This document shows positions 26,208 through 34,146 of a stretch of DNA of 64,000 nucleotides, one piece after another. Both the position numbers and the translations under genes were made by a program. The DNA comes from Aequorivita viscosa (lineage in GTDB: Bacteria; Bacteroidota; Bacteroidia; Flavobacteriales; Flavobacteriaceae): NCBI RefSeq assembly GCF_900106795.1, contig NZ_FNNS01000001.1, forward strand, positions 124,001 through 188,000. The letters are read 5' to 3'. The notes beneath the pieces were generated by a model. The model had not been told where the DNA came from and made no database searches. It saw only the letters and a program-made list of their open reading frames with translations. Numbering within the stretch: position 1 is the first letter of the stretch; each line of letters starts with the position of its first letter.

Positions 26208-26400
26208 GTTTTTAAATTTTTTACGTTTAGATTGAGTTTTGCATAAAATACGATTGTTTTGCTTATGTGGAAATTCTTTGTAGACACTTTTAAATAAGAA
26301 TTAACATTACCAAAAAGGTTATGGGATTTCAGTTATTTCTTAAAATTATGTAGCTTTACACATAGGCTAGCTTTAAATACCAATTTCTACAGGCATAAAA

Positions 26401-26436
26401 AAATAGCCAAGTTTTTCTAAAAAATAGCCAACTTTT
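26401..26436. repeat. Two 15-base direct repeats AAATAGCCAA(G/C)TTTT
   Basis: AAATAGCCAAGTTTT at 26401-26415 and AAATAGCCAACTTTT at 26422-26436 differ at one position and are spaced by 21 bases. They lie just before the palindrome at 26440-26481. Confidence 0.75.
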
Positions 26437-26439
26437 ACA

Positions 26440-26481
26440 GAAAACAAGTACAACTTTTTGAAAAAAGTTGTACTTGTTTTC
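26440..26481. repeat. Near-perfect 42-base palindrome (20-bp arms)
   Basis: The arms GAAAACAAGTACAACTTTTT (26440-26459) and its exact complement (26462-26481) are separated by only GA. As RNA it would form a stem of at least 17 bp with a small loop, with A runs before and T runs inside. It could be a terminator for an unseen short transcript, a cruciform, or a duplicated protein-binding site. Confidence 0.85.
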
Positions 26482-27042
26482 TATACACTTCCCTGTTAGT
26501 TTCAGTAATTTACTTAGAATTTTTATTAATTTAACCGCGGTATTTGATAATAGTATTGAATAACACTGCAACCCTATACCAAATATCATCTACGGCGGCA
26601 GACTTAGGCCTTATTTTGGATGCTGTTTTCCCACCTATTATTTAATTTTAACAAGGTGTACACCAAAGGTGTGCGGGAAATATGAGTAAAGAAATATGCT
26701 TAAATGCGCATAACCTGAATATAGACTGGATAATACTTTAATCTAATAGAATGATTTACAATAGATTTTGCATTATTCCTTTTCTTGCCGAAATCACCTA
26801 TCTAAAGTATTATAAAAGTTGTGGTTTTTAATCTGAAAAATGCTTGAAGTAGAACTAATATTTGTGTTAATGCACCTCGTTATTCATTAAGTATTCTAAA
26901 GCAAAGAGCTTATTTTTATTAAAAGCAGATAGTATATCGCTCAAGTCATTCAAAAATATTGCATCCTTAATTATTTCTTTTGAATTGCGCTATTTTGATT
27001 GAAATATACTATCTAGCCTTTAAAAACTTGCACGTTATTTGG

Positions 27043-27162
27043 CTAATTCAAGCAAGTAAGTTCTAGTATTAATCGAATTTGAAGTTCTTCGATTTCATTA
27101 GAATAACATCTTATTATAACATTCCATCTTTTTACATTACGTATTCGCCATGATTTTTTCAT
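27043..27162 (-). CDS. Possible 39-residue small protein downstream of box A
   Basis: Reading leftward, ATG at 27162-27160 opens a 39-codon frame ending with TAG at 27043-27045. The start is 53 bases from the ATACCC-N6-GGGTAT box at 27215-27232. The upstream ACAAAAACAATTCATT looks like an ordinary A-rich Bacteroidota leader. The peptide is basic at its N-terminus (KKSWRIRNVKRW) and then alternates charged and aliphatic residues (EIEELQIRLILELT). It has no signal peptide and no recognised family. In A/T-rich DNA a frame this short can arise by chance, so this is a candidate only. Confidence 0.25.
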   Translation of the reverse strand: MKKSWRIRNVKRWNVIIRCYSNEIEELQIRLILELTCLN

Positions 27163-27214
27163 AATGAATTGTTTTTGTATTAAGCTAATATAGAAAGGAA
27201 TAGGTGTTATTGAA

Positions 27215-27232
27215 ATACCCAGTAACGGGTAT
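27215..27232. promoter_or_regulatory. Box A: ATACCC-AGTAAC-GGGTAT
   Basis: A perfect 6+6 inverted repeat with a 6-base spacer, identical to box B and closely related to boxes C and D. The outer TACCC...GGGTA pattern gives the 7-2-7 spacing of NarL-type sites (TACYYMT heptamers). It is followed rightward by ATTTTGAA. A response regulator with a NarL/LuxR helix-turn-helix is encoded 0.7 kb away. Confidence 0.65.
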
Positions 27233-27290
27233 ATTTTGAAATAGTGGGCAAATTATAATCTATTTATTTATTGAAAATAATTATGTAGAA

Positions 27291-27325
27291 AAAAAGGACA
27301 ACCGTGTAATAACGGTGCCCTTTTT
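27291..27325. terminator. Hairpin A, terminator-like
   Basis: AAAAAGGACAACCGT (27291-27305) and ACGGTGCCCTTTTT (27312-27325) form a stem with one bulge. In a leftward transcript the internal pair becomes G-U and the stem ends in a T7 run, so leftward termination is favoured. A similar hairpin is at 27789-27822, at about the same distance from its box. Confidence 0.55.
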
Positions 27326-27718
27326 GTTGAACAATAACCCCTCAGAATTGCTCAAACCAATGCTGTATTTAGTAAGGAGCAAACGTCCTTGACTATCTAA
27401 ATATTTTTGATTAATAGATACTTACATTTAGAAACTTATAGCACATTGTAACTCTCGCCCTTATATTGCTACTCCCCCAAGCACGCAAAAAATCTAACGG
27501 TATATTGCATTTAACAATGTGCTACTTTGCTTCCAAAAACTTGCTTAACACTTAATTCAACCAATTATTGCAAGTATATTTTTAGTTTAAATGAACTTTA
27601 AATCAATCTATAATATTTGTTCTATCTCCTGATCTTTCAGTCTATAATTTGAACAATGATTAAGTAGATTAACTTGTTTAATACGTTGCTAAGATAAGGT
27701 CAATTTTGGGGTTAAAAA

Positions 27719-27736
27719 ATACCCAGTAACGGGTAT
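27719..27736. promoter_or_regulatory. Box B: ATACCC-AGTAAC-GGGTAT
   Basis: Identical over all 18 bases to box A and, like it, followed by ATTTTGAA, so the identity covers 26 bases. It lies about 0.2 kb beyond the response regulator stop. Confidence 0.65.
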
Positions 27737-27788
27737 ATTTTGAATTCATGATAGGTAATTCCTGGAATCATTATTTAAAACTAAAAGG

Positions 27789-27822
27789 AAAAAGGGTTAC
27801 CATTTTTACGTGGCACTCTTTT
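27789..27822. terminator. Hairpin B, terminator-like, downstream of the response regulator operon
   Basis: AAAAAGGGTTACCA (27789-27802) and TGGCACTCTTTT (27811-27822) pair imperfectly. As in hairpin A the pairing is better in the leftward RNA, which also ends in a T5 run. It lies 108 bases after the response regulator stop, so it is a plausible terminator for that operon. Confidence 0.5.
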
Positions 27823-27882
27823 CAATGAACATAACCCCTTAACTGTTCATTCCAAATGTACGGTAGCATACAACTAAAAAAA

Positions 27883-27900
27883 ATACCCAATAACGGGTAT
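27883..27900. promoter_or_regulatory. Box C: ATACCC-AATAAC-GGGTAT
   Basis: The same exact palindromic ends with a one-base change in the spacer. It lies 30 bases past the response regulator stop codon, between that gene and hairpin B. Confidence 0.6.
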
Positions 27901-27929
27901 TTTTACTATGTGTAGGGTAACAAAATAGG

Positions 27930-28556
27930 TCAAAAATCATATTTTCTGTCTAAAGCATAACGCAATAACTCACCTTTGCCCGATAATCCGAGTTTATGAA
28001 TCATATTTTTACGGTGTTTTTCTACTGTTGACACGGCTGTAAAGCGTAAACTCGCAATTTCACTACTGGATTTTCCTTGTCCAATATATCGCAGTATCTC
28101 CCGTTCACTTTTTGATAAAACAGGCTTTTTAGACGAGGTGTCTGAATCGTCATTTAAAAATGATAGATCTATGGCACTGTCAAAAAAAGTATTTCCTTCA
28201 GACACTGCATTTATTGCGTTTAATACCTCTTCTAGTGGAGAGTTCTTAAGTAAATACCCTGATGCGCCTGCCGCAATCATTTGTGTTATTGCTTCTTGCT
28301 GGTTAAACATTGTAAAAGCTATGACTTTTGTTTCTGGGAATTCTTTCTTAATTAATTTTGTAACTGCAATTCCGTCTATTTTAGGCATTTTAATATCGGT
28401 TAAAACTACTTCGGGGCGTTTGTTTCTTACAACTTCCAAAAGCGCTTCACCATCATTGGCCATTCCCACTATGGTGATACCTTCTTTATATTTTAATAAA
28501 AGATTAATTCCATCCATTAACGATTGATGGTCCTCGGCTATGGCTACAGTAATCAT
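27930..28556 (-). CDS. NarL/LuxR-family response regulator
   Basis: A 208-residue DNA-binding response regulator. The receiver domain (1-120) has E8-D9, the phospho-acceptor D54 in VVLTDIKMPKIDG and the switch lysine in LLKNSPLEE. The C-terminal LuxR-type helix-turn-helix (about 145-205) reads LSKSEREILRYIGQGKSSSEIA and then AVSTVEKHRKNMIHKLGL, with the usual recognition-helix pattern. Its ATG overlaps the stop of the histidine kinase by four bases, so the pair is coupled and almost certainly cognate. Four NarL-type palindromes lie around the operon, suggesting autoregulation. The signal and target genes are unknown. Confidence 0.93.
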   Translation of the reverse strand: MITVAIAEDHQSLMDGINLLLKYKEGITIVGMANDGEALLEVVRNKRPEVVLTDIKMPKIDGIAVTKLIKKEFPETKVIAFTMFNQQEAITQMIAAGASGYLLKNSPLEEVLNAINAVSEGNTFFDSAIDLSFLNDDSDTSSKKPVLSKSEREILRYIGQGKSSSEIASLRFTAVSTVEKHRKNMIHKLGLSGKGELLRYALDRKYDF

Positions 28557-30325
28557 ATTGGTATATCTATTAAAATGGTTGTCCCTTTACCTAGGGTGGA
28601 ATCTACTTCCATGCTCCCTTCTAGGTGTTCTATTCTTCTTTCAATATTGGCAAGGCCCATTCCGTCTTTCGCGTGCATTTTTTTTATATCGAATCCCTGC
28701 CCGTTGTCCTCGACAATTATGCTTAATAAGTCTGAATGTTGGGTTATGGAAATACTTGCTTCGGAAGCGTTTGAGTGTTTAATAATATTGGTAACGAGTT
28801 CTTGTATTACCCTGAAAATCATTATTTCTATAGAGTTTTCAAGACGTTCGTCTAAGCCAAAATCTTGTACTTCGATTGTTAAATTGCTAGAGACTGAAGC
28901 GTTTTTAGCCAGTTTTTCTATTGCTGGTAATAAACTGTTTTTTGCCAATAAGCCGCTGTTTTTTAAGTGAGCCATTTCTCTCACTTCATTATAAGCGTCT
29001 TCAAGAAGTGAACTTGTGTTTTCAAACAATTCATCTTCGTTTATAATTTTTCCTTTGTTATTTTTTAAATGATTAAATTGAAGTTTAGCAGCTGCTAAGG
29101 TAGCACCTACCGAATCGTGGAGATCGCTTGCCATTCGTTCTCGTTCTTTTTCTTGTCCCGAAATCATAGCGTCAATGGTTGCAAGCTCTTGCTCTTTCAA
29201 TATTTTTTCTGTTTTTTGAATTTCTATTTCACGTTGTTGCTCTGCGATATGTTGTTTACGTCTAGAATTTTTAAACAGCAAAAAACCAATTAAGGCAACT
29301 CCTATAAGCCCACCGCCTAAACCAATAGCTATGTTTCTATTTTGGGTTCTTTTTGATTCAATTTCTAAATTGTCTGCACGCAGCTTTTCATTGTCATATT
29401 CCTCCTTTATCGTCGCCATATTTACGTTTTGGAACGTTTCATTAATGCTGTCCTTTATTCGGGAAAGCTTCTGCGAGTATATAAAAGCAGTGTCAAATTG
29501 ACCAATTTCGCTATACACATCCATCATATTTTCGTAAAAAATCTTTTTAGTTTTTAAGTTGAACTTACGTAATGGAATCGAATCGGCTTTGTTATAATAA
29601 GTAATGGCTGCATTATAATTGCCTAGCTTTTTATAAGCCTGTGCTTGGTTGTTATAATTGTATGATAAATATTCCTGGTTTTCTTTTTGAATGTAAAAAG
29701 GAGCCGTTTTTTTGAAAAAATATAGCGCGCTGTCGTATTGTTTTAAAGTGGTAGAATAAACAACGCCTTTATTGAATAGAAAATTAGTTGCGCGCAGGGT
29801 GTCATTGAGTTTCTTTGCAATTTTTATTGCCCTATCAAAATTTTGGATTGCTTTTTCGGCATTATCAGCATCGAGATACAATACAGCTAATTTTGAATAC
29901 GCTATAGCTTCATCAATGGGTTTACCGCAAGTTTTTGATGCACTTATGTATTCTTTTAAAAAAGGTTCTTCGTCTACCATATTGTGGTTTTGATGACTTA
30001 GAACTTCTACAATTAAAAGATCAATCTTTGCTAAATTGCAAGTGTCATTAAGTTCAATATAAATTGTCCTGGACTCGATAAAATCTGCAAAGGCTATGTC
30101 GTGTTTGCTTTTTGAAAAATTAGCTGATCCTTTGAGAAGATAAAATTGAGCTTTGTCTTGTTGATTTAGCTTTGATTCATTAATTGTATTTAATAATAGT
30201 AATACACTATCTGCTTCAAATTCTTGAAGTAGTTTTTCCGCATTTGAAATAGCTTTATTCTGTGAAAGGCACTGAAATGAAAATAATATTGCGGCCAGAA
30301 ACAAATGTGGATAGATTACTTTCAC
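28553..30325 (-). CDS. TPR-containing sensor histidine kinase (HisKA_3 type)
   Basis: A 590-residue membrane sensor kinase. A signal peptide (1-22) is followed by a periplasmic region of TPR-like helix pairs (about 25-300; DNAEKAIQNFDRAIKIAKKL is a clear unit), a single membrane helix (about 332-351), a coiled coil (355-390) and the kinase core. The phospho-acceptor is H403 in ASDLHDSVGATLAAAKLQ (HisKA_3). The ATPase domain has NIIKHSNA (N box), VEDNGQGFD (G1) and GMGLANIERRIEHLEGS (G2). It overlaps the upstream 155-residue gene and the downstream regulator gene by four bases each. TPR sensors of this kind are common in Bacteroidota; the ligand or partner protein is unknown. Confidence 0.93.
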   Translation of the reverse strand: MKVIYPHLFLAAILFSFQCLSQNKAISNAEKLLQEFEADSVLLLLNTINESKLNQQDKAQFYLLKGSANFSKSKHDIAFADFIESRTIYIELNDTCNLAKIDLLIVEVLSHQNHNMVDEEPFLKEYISASKTCGKPIDEAIAYSKLAVLYLDADNAEKAIQNFDRAIKIAKKLNDTLRATNFLFNKGVVYSTTLKQYDSALYFFKKTAPFYIQKENQEYLSYNYNNQAQAYKKLGNYNAAITYYNKADSIPLRKFNLKTKKIFYENMMDVYSEIGQFDTAFIYSQKLSRIKDSINETFQNVNMATIKEEYDNEKLRADNLEIESKRTQNRNIAIGLGGGLIGVALIGFLLFKNSRRKQHIAEQQREIEIQKTEKILKEQELATIDAMISGQEKERERMASDLHDSVGATLAAAKLQFNHLKNNKGKIINEDELFENTSSLLEDAYNEVREMAHLKNSGLLAKNSLLPAIEKLAKNASVSSNLTIEVQDFGLDERLENSIEIMIFRVIQELVTNIIKHSNASEASISITQHSDLLSIIVEDNGQGFDIKKMHAKDGMGLANIERRIEHLEGSMEVDSTLGKGTTILIDIPI

Positions 30326-30789
30326 GGTAAGGTTACAATTGATCCTATTAAAATGGAGCCATCTTTATCTTTTTGTTTATCGTGATTCTCTCCTAATTCA
30401 AATACCTCACAAGAATTAACAGTTTCTGAAACTTCGTAAATTCGCAAGACCAATTCAATTTGTTTTACTGTTTTTAAATCTACTCCATTTGGAATTGCCA
30501 AGCTTTCTGAGGTTCTTAAAACAGTTCCGGAGTTGTTGTTGATGTGTAATTCAATACGATTTTGGTTAGAACACCATTCTGCCTTTATGATGGTGTGAGT
30601 TACTTTTACAGTACTTAAATTATCGAGTAAGAAATCAATTTTATTAATTTTTGAAGTGTCTACAGCATCCCAATGGAATAATCCTCTAATTAAAATATCG
30701 TGGGTATATTCTTGCGCATCAAAAATTATTTGATAGCTGTTAACTCCAATTGCGATGTAATGTTTTTCAATAACGGGTGTAAATGGCAT
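30322..30789 (-). CDS. Unknown 155-residue protein, first gene of the two-component operon
   Basis: A 155-residue protein without signal peptide or membrane helix. It appears beta-rich (KHYIAIGVNSYQIIFDAQEY, KIDFLLDNLSTVKVTHTII, KQIELVLRIYEV), perhaps a single sandwich or barrel domain. It contains two cysteines, near 72 and 125. I do not recognise the family. Its stop overlaps the start of the histidine kinase by four bases, so all three genes form one translationally coupled operon. That argues for a role with the kinase, as a sensor accessory or an output protein. Box D lies 65 bases before the ATG. Confidence 0.75.
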   Translation of the reverse strand: MPFTPVIEKHYIAIGVNSYQIIFDAQEYTHDILIRGLFHWDAVDTSKINKIDFLLDNLSTVKVTHTIIKAEWCSNQNRIELHINNNSGTVLRTSESLAIPNGVDLKTVKQIELVLRIYEVSETVNSCEVFELGENHDKQKDKDGSILIGSIVTLP

Positions 30790-30853
30790 AGGTCTCGTTT
30801 TAGTGATTTAACTGATTTTCTTACAAGAATACGAACTAAAGAGATGAGAAAAC

Positions 30854-30871
30854 ATACCCATTAGGGGGTAT
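30854..30871. promoter_or_regulatory. Box D: ATACCC-ATTAGG-GGGTAT at the operon promoter
   Basis: A fourth copy of the palindrome with a different spacer but the same ends and spacing. TACCCAT is an exact NarL-type heptamer (TACYYMT). In the leftward direction GGGTATGTTTTC overlaps TATGTTTT, a 7/8 match to the TAnnTTTG -7 element, about 65 bases upstream of the three-gene operon. A regulator bound here would touch the promoter directly. Confidence 0.65.
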
Positions 30872-30953
30872 TTTGCGCAAAAAATCTATGTGAATTTATA
30901 TAAAATAAATAAGAAAATAAGCGTTCAGTTAAAAGTATGCTGAAAATATAATC

Positions 30954-31002
30954 AATAAAAAAATCTGCTCAGTTTTTGAATAATCAAAAACTGAGCAGAT
31001 TT
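30954..31002 (-). terminator. Strong terminator of the TonB-type receptor gene
   Basis: AAATCTGCTCAGTTTTTGA (30961-30979) and its exact complement (30984-31002) make a perfect 19-bp stem with a four-base loop. In the leftward transcript it is followed by a T-rich tail (TTTTATTG). It lies 22 bases after the stop of the receptor gene. Confidence 0.95.
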
Positions 31003-31023
31003 AAAGTAAAAAGAATTTATTAT

Positions 31024-33519
31024 TTAGCCTTCGTAACCGCCGTTATCATCCATTCCGCCGCCACGTTGTCCGCGTTGACGTTGCTTAGATTGATTAAATC
31101 GGTACGAGAAGGTTAGCGTTACTGTTCGCGCTCTCCATTGGAATTCACTTTCGCTAGTAAAAGTATTTGTGGTGGTAATGCTGTTTCTTTTACGCGTGTT
31201 AAATAAATCGCTCGCGTTTAATGATATAGTTGCATTGTCGTTAATAATATCCTTACTCATTGCCATATCTACCGATAATATTGGGTCAGATTCGGTTTGA
31301 GCATTATTGCTAGGGCCGCGATAGAAAGCATTGGTTTGCCATTCAATCTTAAGCGGAAGTTTTACTTTTGAACTAAACCTTCCAAAGTAGCTTGTATTTT
31401 CGGCACCATAATCTATATCATTATAAAAGCCTTCTGTTTTAAATTGGAAATAGTTGAAACTACCATTTAAGTTTAACCATTTAAAAGGATTGTAAAGAAG
31501 ACCAACTTCAAAGCCATATCGCTGATTGGTAGATAGGTTTATGGGAAGAGAGCGAATTATACTAACCCCGTTTTGCGTTTGCTCACCAGTTTCTTCTTGA
31601 ATACGTTCAAAAGAATCTGTTTCGTGCTGGTAATAGATAGATGCTGTTAATGTAAGTTTTTTCCAACGTTTGAGATATCCTAAATCAAAAGCACTTGCAT
31701 AAGCAGGATCTAGGCCTGGGTTACCTTGAAAAATATTCGTCTCGCTTGAACGCGAAGGGAAGGGGTTTAAGTACCATCGTCTTGGTCGGTTAATTCTTCG
31801 GTTGTATCCAAGTGTTATATTTTCACTTTCTTTGATTTCGTACGTTAGGTTTACTGTCGGAAACAGGCCTGTGTAGTTTTTGTCAAAGTTTAGGTTTAGA
31901 GAAGTCGATGCGGTAACGTCTTCAGCATCCAACTTTCCCTTCATAACTGTATTTTCTAATCGTAGACCCAATAGGAATGAAAATTTTCCAAATTTATTTC
32001 CATACTGAGAATAGATGGCATTTACATTTTGTTCATAATTAAACTTGTTTGAAAGGCTATCATTACGCACATAGTTTCCAGAGTTGCCTACTTCGTTTTG
32101 AAGCATATAATCTGTTGTTGTTTCGTTAAAATCGCCTCTATATCCCGCTTCAAACTGCGCGTTTTCTCCAATAGGAAGTACATAATCGACTTGAGCCAGA
32201 TACTCTCTACCAGTTTCGTCTGTGTTTATTAACTCCTTAGGTAATAGCTCATTGGTCGGAATTTTCTTAAAATCCCTAATTAAAGCCTGCTCGTTTTCCT
32301 TGCTATCTTCAAACTGAAGGTCGGCTGTTAGTTTATGGCCTTTGTCGTTAAATCTATTTTCATAGTTTAGCGCAAACTGAATTGTGGTATCGTCTTCATC
32401 TTCATTCTCAATACGTAGACTTTGATCTGAAAGTAGGTTGTTTTGATAGCGAAATGTATTGTTTTCTGTTACATCTTCGCTTTTACTTGCACGATAAAAA
32501 ACGCTACCGGTTATAGAAGAACGATCTGTAAGAAAATACTCCATACCTAAATTTGTGTTGAATCCTTTACGTTCTCTGTCGTAAGTTCTATCTTCATAAA
32601 TATTGTCGAATGGAGGGTCTATGGTAATAGTTTGACCTGAATCATCCACAAAAGACCTAGAAAAATATCGGTTGTCGAATTTGGCGTGACCAGGCGCTTT
32701 TCTATAATAAATTCCTGTTGTGTTAAAAAGATTGAACTTATCGGTTCTAATATTTATATTTCCTGAAGTACTACTGTTTAAAGGAACTCCGATGCTGGTG
32801 CTAATAGAGCCATTAAGGCCTAAAGTTTTTTCCTTTTTTAGGATGATGTTTAATATTCCTGCAGTTCCTTCAGCGTCATATCGAGCCGAAGGTGAAGTGA
32901 TTACCTCTACACGCTCAATAGCTTCGGCAGGCAGTTGTCTAAGGGCATCGGTAGAACCAAACCCAGCAATAGCAGAAGGCTTACCGTTAATTAATATTTT
33001 CACGTTCTCATTTCCACGAAGGGCAATTGCACCATCAACATCAACAGTAACAGATGGAACATTGCTCAAAGCGTCGCTAACTGTAGCGCCACCCGAGGTA
33101 AGATCTTTTCCTATGTTGTAAATTTTCTTGTCGAGTCTAATTTGTACCTCTGTGGTTTCAGCACGAATTACTACTTCATCTAAACTTGCAGAATCCATTG
33201 CTAACGAAATTGTGGGCAGTGTAGTGTTTGAAGTTAAATTCTGATCAGGTAAGGTTTTCGTTTTATATGAAATAAATTCATATTTAACTGTGTATACTCC
33301 TGCTGGTACCTTAATATTATATAATCCTTCGGTGTCTGTTATTCCTCCTGTTACAATTTTACCACTTGCGTCTGTAAATGAAACTGTGGCGTATTCTAAT
33401 GGATGATTGGTGCCATCTTCTAAGATTTTACCTTTAATTGTAACTTGTTTTTTTTCTGACTGTTGGGCAAGTACTCCAGCAGTGGATAAAAGAATAAGAA
33501 GTGAAAATAGTAGTCTCAT
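31024..33519 (-). CDS. TonB-dependent receptor / outer membrane beta-barrel family protein
   Basis: An 831-residue outer membrane protein. The signal peptide (1-18, ending AGVLAQ) is followed by a carboxypeptidase-regulatory-like domain (about 25-110), a plug domain (about 120-225; VSDALSNVPSVTVDVDGAIALRGNEN is typical) and a C-terminal barrel of the flavobacterial OMP_b-brl_3 type. The last strand RTVTLTFSYRF is followed by an unusual tail of about 22 residues rich in Arg, Gln, Gly and Asp (QRQRGQRGGGMDD). No SusD-type partner is present, so the ligand may be a peptide, metal chelate or small molecule. It has its own terminator and stands alone. Confidence 0.9.
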   Translation of the reverse strand: MRLLFSLLILLSTAGVLAQQSEKKQVTIKGKILEDGTNHPLEYATVSFTDASGKIVTGGITDTEGLYNIKVPAGVYTVKYEFISYKTKTLPDQNLTSNTTLPTISLAMDSASLDEVVIRAETTEVQIRLDKKIYNIGKDLTSGGATVSDALSNVPSVTVDVDGAIALRGNENVKILINGKPSAIAGFGSTDALRQLPAEAIERVEVITSPSARYDAEGTAGILNIILKKEKTLGLNGSISTSIGVPLNSSTSGNINIRTDKFNLFNTTGIYYRKAPGHAKFDNRYFSRSFVDDSGQTITIDPPFDNIYEDRTYDRERKGFNTNLGMEYFLTDRSSITGSVFYRASKSEDVTENNTFRYQNNLLSDQSLRIENEDEDDTTIQFALNYENRFNDKGHKLTADLQFEDSKENEQALIRDFKKIPTNELLPKELINTDETGREYLAQVDYVLPIGENAQFEAGYRGDFNETTTDYMLQNEVGNSGNYVRNDSLSNKFNYEQNVNAIYSQYGNKFGKFSFLLGLRLENTVMKGKLDAEDVTASTSLNLNFDKNYTGLFPTVNLTYEIKESENITLGYNRRINRPRRWYLNPFPSRSSETNIFQGNPGLDPAYASAFDLGYLKRWKKLTLTASIYYQHETDSFERIQEETGEQTQNGVSIIRSLPINLSTNQRYGFEVGLLYNPFKWLNLNGSFNYFQFKTEGFYNDIDYGAENTSYFGRFSSKVKLPLKIEWQTNAFYRGPSNNAQTESDPILSVDMAMSKDIINDNATISLNASDLFNTRKRNSITTTNTFTSESEFQWRARTVTLTFSYRFNQSKQRQRGQRGGGMDDNGGYEG

Positions 33520-33641
33520 TGAATAGTTTTAGCTTTTAGGACTCGCGAAACTACCTTTGGTTTAAGAGAGATGTTGCCAAATTTGTGTTAAAAGTGGCTT
33601 GGCTAAAATGCTAACGACGCATTGTATTGAAATTGAGTAGA

Positions 33642-33983
33642 CTACAGGATGTTTAAAATATTTGAAGGCGGGCGTCCTATAGCTGCTTGAGTTCCTTTTA
33701 TCGCAATGGGACGTTCAATTAATTTGGGAAATGCAATCATAGCATCAATTACATCATCGTCGGAGAGTTCTTTATCTTTATAATTTTGCTTCCAATCATT
33801 TTCCTGGGTTCTAACCAATTCGATTGGTTTAATGCCTAGTAACTCGATAACCTGACTTAATTCCTGACGCGTAGGAGGAGTTTCTAAATACTTAATAGCC
33901 TCTATGGTTTCTCCTTTTTCTTCTAAAAGTTGAAGCGCTTCTCTCGATTTGCTGCATCGGGGATTGTGATATAGTGTTGTCAT
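33642..33983 (-). CDS. arsC: ArsC-family arsenate reductase
   Basis: A 113-residue thioredoxin-fold protein of the ArsC/Spx family. The catalytic Cys is C10 in HNPRCSKSREAL, close to the N-terminus as in glutaredoxin-linked arsenate reductases, and conserved arginines occur in ELVRTQEND and in LIERPI. The single catalytic cysteine fits the glutathione/glutaredoxin-type enzyme, but YffB-like members of unknown role share the same motif. No arsR, arsB or acr3 gene is nearby, so arsenate as the true substrate is uncertain. Confidence 0.88.
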   Translation of the reverse strand: MTTLYHNPRCSKSREALQLLEEKGETIEAIKYLETPPTRQELSQVIELLGIKPIELVRTQENDWKQNYKDKELSDDDVIDAMIAFPKLIERPIAIKGTQAAIGRPPSNILNIL

Positions 33984-34146
33984 TTGTTTTAGATTTTATA
34001 TTTTCTCTAGTCTCTGCGCGCTCAGTGAAACATTTTCTCGCCAAGTCGCAAAGTAATGTTTAAAGTTTGCTAATTGTTCCATGCTCATTCATCAAAGCAC
34101 AACAGTAAAATGCTATTGTCTGCTGAAAACTAACTATCCCTCACTT

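Larger units (their letters stand above)
26208..27929. other. 1.7-kb stretch without a conventional gene
   Basis: This A/T-rich region lies between the 54-residue gene and the response regulator. No long coding frame looks real in either strand. It holds a pair of 15-base direct repeats, a 42-base near-perfect palindrome, a possible 39-residue ORF, three ATACCC-N6-GGGTAT boxes and two similar hairpins, each listed separately. GGTGTACACC near 26655 is a small palindrome. The rest, including 26482-27042 and 27330-27715, shows nothing I can name. Confidence 0.7.

Noticed and set aside
25970-26287. 105-residue leftward ORF
   Set aside because: It lies antisense to the 54-residue gene and reads through its strong terminator; composition is that of a shadow frame.
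26356-26589. 77-residue leftward ORF in the gene-free stretch
   Set aside because: It spans the 42-base palindrome and the direct repeats, has an odd Lys/Phe/Trp-rich composition dictated by A/T runs, and shows no family motif.
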